Origin: an uncultured Lachnospiraceae bacterium
Lineage (GTDB): Bacteria > Bacillota_A > Clostridia > Lachnospirales > Lachnospiraceae
Reading direction: 5' to 3'
DNA length: 8,636 nucleotides
Assembly: GCA_946613735.1 (NCBI GenBank)
Contig: CAMOFS010000047.1
Location: 1-8,636, forward strand
Shown here: one piece after another, positions 6,148 through 8,636 of the stretch
Position numbering within the stretch: position 1 is the stretch's first letter
Layout of the letters: the number at the start of each line of letters is the position of its first letter
Made by a program: the position numbers and the translations under genes
Notes under the pieces: generated by a model
What the model was told of the DNA's origin: nothing
What the model saw: the letters and a program-made list of their open reading frames with translations, nothing else
The model's database searches: none

Positions 6148-7086
6148 CTACTCCACAGGGATCTTTACCCCAAGCATCAGGGCATATAAAAGGTCAGCCG
6201 CAGATTTCTTTTGAAGCTTCATATCGGCGGAAAGCACAAGCCTGTGTGCCAGCACCTTTACTGCCAGCTGCTTTACATCGTCGGGGATGCAATAGTCCCT
6301 GTCACACAGGTACGCCCTGGCCCTGGCGGCCTGCATCAGATGGAGTACCGCCCTGGGACTCGCCCCCAGGACAAACGCACTGTCGCTGCGGGTAGCATCC
6401 CCAATCTCATGAATATACGAAAGTACCGCATCGCTTACGTGAACTTTATTCACTTCGTGCAAAAGCTCCTCTACATCCCCTAAGGAAAGCACCGCGTCCA
6501 CCTGCACATCCTCCCCGCCTTCCATATGAGAACGGATCATGCGAAGCTCCTCCTCAGGGTTGGGATAGCCTATGGACAGACGCATCATAAATCGGTCGGT
6601 CTGAGCCTCAGGAAGCGGGTAGGTCCCTGTGTAGCCTGCGGGATTCTGGGTAGCTATCCCCATAAATGGACGAGGCAGTGGTATCCCCCTGCCATCCACA
6701 GTGACGCGGGACTCCGCCATGGCCTCCAATAGTGCCGCCTGGGTCTTTGGAGATGTGCGGTTCAGCTCATCCGCCAAAACGATATTTTTCATGATGGCTC
6801 CGGGCTTGAGATCAAATTCCCCGGTTTTCATATTGTATACTGAAAGCCCTGTCACATCATAGGGCTGTGTATCCGGTGTAAACTGTATCCGTCCAAACTC
6901 AAGTCCCAGCGAGCCTGCAAAGGTCCTTGCCAGGGTGGTCTTGCCAACACCGGGCACATCTTCCAAAAGCACATGGCCTCCCGCAAGAAAACAGCATAAA
7001 ACACTCTCAACGACATCCTGCTTCCCTACAAAATGCCTGTTAGTATTTTCCCTAAGTCTGTCAAGCTTCTCTTTTTGCTCCCCCAT
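6148..7086 (-). CDS. MoxR-family AAA+ ATPase
   Basis: The 312-residue product has the normal length and full motif set of MoxR ATPases. These are Walker A DVPGVGKTT (43-51), Walker B IVLADELNR (102-110), sensor 1 ATQNP (145-149), arginine finger region LPEAQTDRF (158-166, Arg165), and sensor 2 GASPRA (241-246). It has no signal peptide or membrane segment, so it is a cytoplasmic ATPase. MoxR proteins act as chaperone-like remodelling machines, commonly with vWA-type partners, in protein maturation or metal-cofactor insertion; here the partner should be the DUF58 protein encoded next. The start is put at ATG 7086, with AGGGGAG (7096-7102) 9 bases upstream. An upstream in-frame codon (7176) would add 30 residues unlike the family and overlap the previous gene by about 75 bases. 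The gene begins 14 bases after the glycosyltransferase-like gene ends, which fits one transcript. Confidence 0.95.
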   Translation of the reverse strand: MGEQKEKLDRLRENTNRHFVGKQDVVESVLCCFLAGGHVLLEDVPGVGKTTLARTFAGSLGLEFGRIQFTPDTQPYDVTGLSVYNMKTGEFDLKPGAIMKNIVLADELNRTSPKTQAALLEAMAESRVTVDGRGIPLPRPFMGIATQNPAGYTGTYPLPEAQTDRFMMRLSIGYPNPEEELRMIRSHMEGGEDVQVDAVLSLGDVEELLHEVNKVHVSDAVLSYIHEIGDATRSDSAFVLGASPRAVLHLMQAARARAYLCDRDYCIPDDVKQLAVKVLAHRLVLSADMKLQKKSAADLLYALMLGVKIPVE

Positions 7087-7100
7087 GAATTTTTTCTCCC

Positions 7101-8312
7101 CTAAATCTTTTTTGCCACATTTATTATCGTCATAAGCTTTTTGATATGAGTCTCCCAGCCAAAGCCCTTTTCCCATACTCCATGGCCGGCCCGGGCGATC
7201 GATATCAGCTCATCCGTCTCCATGGAGGTCAAAAGCCTTATGGCCTCCTTAACGGAACGTCTGTTGCGACCGTAATAAAATATATTTTTTGTATCCTCAA
7301 GCCTGTCATCATATTCATCCGACATGTCAGTGATGCACAGGCAGTGATTGGCCAGGGCAGATGAGACCCGATCGTGCATTCCGCAGTTGAAAAATGGGTC
7401 GATATCCAGGACACATTTTGCATTTACCATGATCTCAAAGGACAGTTCCATGGAAACCGAGGGCACGATCCTGACATTTCGAAGATCCTTAAGCGGTGTA
7501 TCCTTCCATCCCTCGCCCATTATCGTCAGTGGATATCCGCAGGTGGCAGCCTTTTTTAATGTGTAAAGCCGGTATTCATTCCGCTTCATCTGATCCACCA
7601 CATAGAGTCTGTTCAAAAGCTCAGCCTCATCACGGGCTTCGTATTCCCCTACGATCAGCTCTTCCTTGGTGCGTCCGTCCACAGCCGAGATGTCTGAAAG
7701 CAATACGTCCAGGGTCTCTTCTATGGGGCCTTTTTTCGGATCCCAGGCATCGTAGAGATCTCTCATTAGCTGATAGGTACCATCTCCATGGTCATTCCTT
7801 ACCCCAAAGGCTCTATCATCCAGCACCTCTGTGGGAATATAGGTCCCTGAAAAAAGAAATGTATGGATGCGATTCTCAAAGGGGATGTCTATAAGGGCAG
7901 GAGTGCCTCCCATGGGCAGACAGGTAACCGTCTTAAGATGTGGATAGTGTTTTTTCATGTAGCTGCAGTGGCTTCGGTCCACACCGATGGCATGGTAGCG
8001 CGTAAGCACCGGCTTGAGTCCCCCATGGTGATACAGGGGATGATCCACTATGTAATTAAAAAAGGGCGCATCTATGGTGTCTAAAAGATAACGTCCCTCA
8101 TCATCTATCAGTCTGGGAAGCCTTGAGTTGATATCGATCACCGCATCAAAGCCTCCGCCCACAAACTCCTCGAGACAGGAAAAATCGTCATCTCCTATCT
8201 CAAGTCTGATAACCTCTGCTCCACAGGCCTCCAGCCCTTCCTGGATACGGTCCAAAAAGAAGGTACCCGAAAAATAGCACAGCTCTCTTGTGTGTGGGAT
8301 CAAAACTCTCAT
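7101..8312 (-). CDS. Glycosyltransferase-like protein, GT-B/CgeB-type
   Basis: The 403-residue soluble product has no signal peptide or membrane helix. Its N-terminal half alternates beta strands and helices in the manner of a Rossmann domain (MRVLIPHTRE at the start; PFFNYIVDHPLYHH at 83-96). The C-terminal part has VSMELSFEIMVNAKCVLDI (285-303), then GMHDRVSSALANHCLCITD (311-329), which resembles the nucleotide-sugar site of glycosyltransferase group 1-like and spore-maturation CgeB proteins. That suggests transfer of a sugar to an unidentified acceptor; the fold family is inferred from motifs and activity is unproven. The ATG overlaps the stop codon of methionine aminopeptidase by one base (TGATG), with GGTGAT (8322-8327) about 9 bases upstream, so the two are coupled. 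It is followed closely by MoxR. No other polysaccharide gene is visible nearby, which makes the placement unusual. The middle of the protein (about 165-235) is poorly matched to any motif I know. Confidence 0.72.
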   Translation of the reverse strand: MRVLIPHTRELCYFSGTFFLDRIQEGLEACGAEVIRLEIGDDDFSCLEEFVGGGFDAVIDINSRLPRLIDDEGRYLLDTIDAPFFNYIVDHPLYHHGGLKPVLTRYHAIGVDRSHCSYMKKHYPHLKTVTCLPMGGTPALIDIPFENRIHTFLFSGTYIPTEVLDDRAFGVRNDHGDGTYQLMRDLYDAWDPKKGPIEETLDVLLSDISAVDGRTKEELIVGEYEARDEAELLNRLYVVDQMKRNEYRLYTLKKAATCGYPLTIMGEGWKDTPLKDLRNVRIVPSVSMELSFEIMVNAKCVLDIDPFFNCGMHDRVSSALANHCLCITDMSDEYDDRLEDTKNIFYYGRNRRSVKEAIRLLTSMETDELISIARAGHGVWEKGFGWETHIKKLMTIINVAKKI

Positions 8313-8636
8313 CAGTAGGATATCACCTCATAACCATCATCGGTAACCAGCACCTGGTACTCCCACTGGGCCGAAGGCATGCCGTCCATGGTGTATACCT
8401 CCCATCCGTTTTCCTTGTCGGTAAAGATCTGGGCGGTGCCCATATTGACCATGGGCTCAATGGTAAAGATCATGCCGGGTACCATGACCATATCCTCGCC
8501 CCTGTTTGAGCAATAGCTGACCCATGGCTCCTCGTGGAACTCAAGCCCCACTCCGTGTCCGCCGATCTCCCGCACAACGGAATATCCGTTTTTCTCTGCG
8601 TGGGTATGTACCGCCTCTGCCATGTCGCCCAAAAAG
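8312..8636 (-). CDS. map: Methionine aminopeptidase, C-terminal part (runs off right edge)
   Basis: About 108 C-terminal residues are present; the start lies beyond the right edge, and the first codons here (FLGDMAEAV) are internal. Type I methionine aminopeptidase motifs are clear: GGHGVGLEFHEEPWVS, with the metal-binding His of GHG and a second active-site His in FHEEP; the metal-binding Glu in FTIEPMVN; and the last metal-binding Glu in SAQWEYQVLVTDDGYEVIS. The enzyme is cytosolic and removes the initiator methionine from nascent proteins when the second residue is small. An adjacent TTG at 8632 could be misread as a start, but the sequence before it is still in frame and family-like. The gene ends at the TGA overlapping the next start, so it probably heads, or belongs to, the operon containing the glycosyltransferase-like and MoxR genes. 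Confidence 0.97.
   Translation of the reverse strand, partial: FLGDMAEAVHTHAEKNGYSVVREIGGHGVGLEFHEEPWVSYCSNRGEDMVMVPGMIFTIEPMVNMGTAQIFTDKENGWEVYTMDGMPSAQWEYQVLVTDDGYEVISY

Noticed and set aside
7087..7176. N-terminal 30-residue extension of MoxR
   Set aside because: It overlaps the end of the glycosyltransferase-like gene, lacks the MoxR family pattern, and a good ribosome-binding site precedes the internal ATG at 7086.
7496..7894. Plus-strand reading frame opposite the glycosyltransferase-like gene
   Set aside because: Composition is odd (Pro, Arg and His rich), there is no ribosome-binding site, and it lies inside a well-supported minus-strand gene.
1..8636. CRISPR arrays, tRNA or rRNA genes, insertion sequences, phage genes, toxin-antitoxin or defence systems
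   Set aside because: I saw no regularly spaced repeats, cloverleaf-like sequence, transposase or integrase motifs, or known defence-protein motifs on either strand.

Overview
The window looks like ordinary chromosome of a Firmicute, most likely a Lachnospiraceae-type anaerobic clostridium. This rests on strong purine-rich Shine-Dalgarno sites (AAGGAGG, GGAGG), free use of ATA and AGG codons, GTG starts, moderate GC, and the protein families present (YitT/DUF2179, DUF58, transmembrane transglutaminase). It is an inference; there is no rRNA or other taxonomic marker. Every gene I can support reads on the minus strand, so the order below runs from the right edge to the left.

Right edge to about 1805: a tight, co-directional run that looks like one operon. 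It starts with the 3' part of methionine aminopeptidase (8312-8636). A soluble GT-B/CgeB-like glycosyltransferase-type protein (7101-8312) overlaps its stop codon by one base. Next come a MoxR-family AAA+ ATPase (6148-7086), a membrane-anchored DUF58 protein (4979-6145), a large membrane transglutaminase-like protein (2784-4982) whose start contains the DUF58 stop codon, and a YitT-family membrane protein with a DUF2179 tail (1805-2764). MoxR, DUF58 and transglutaminase form a recurrent bacterial cassette. A cytoplasmic ATPase is thought to act with a membrane protein carrying a degenerate vWA-like domain and with an extracytoplasmic cysteine-protease-fold enzyme, probably in cell-envelope protein processing or assembly.

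About 1800 to 1329: a small, very acidic orphan protein (1373-1735). It has its own strong ribosome-binding site, a weak candidate promoter, and an 11-bp stem hairpin just after the stop that fits an intrinsic terminator. This looks like a single-gene unit or the tail of the operon.

About 1328 to 1: a 160-bp intergenic stretch with a weak inverted repeat, then a low-molecular-weight protein tyrosine phosphatase (688-1167, GTG start). After 55 bp comes the 5' part of a membrane sensor-like protein (1-632, GTG start), which has one N-terminal membrane anchor, an extracytoplasmic domain and a second membrane segment. Its output domain lies beyond the left edge.

Two annotated-by-length starts are probably too long. 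YitT is better started at 2764 and MoxR at 7086, because each has a good ribosome-binding site there and the longer versions overlap the upstream gene. I found no tRNA, rRNA, CRISPR array, insertion sequence or phage gene, and no clear evidence of a wholly new system. The least explained items are the acidic orphan protein, the glycosyltransferase-like gene joined to the MoxR cassette, and the intergenic stretch at 1168-1328.
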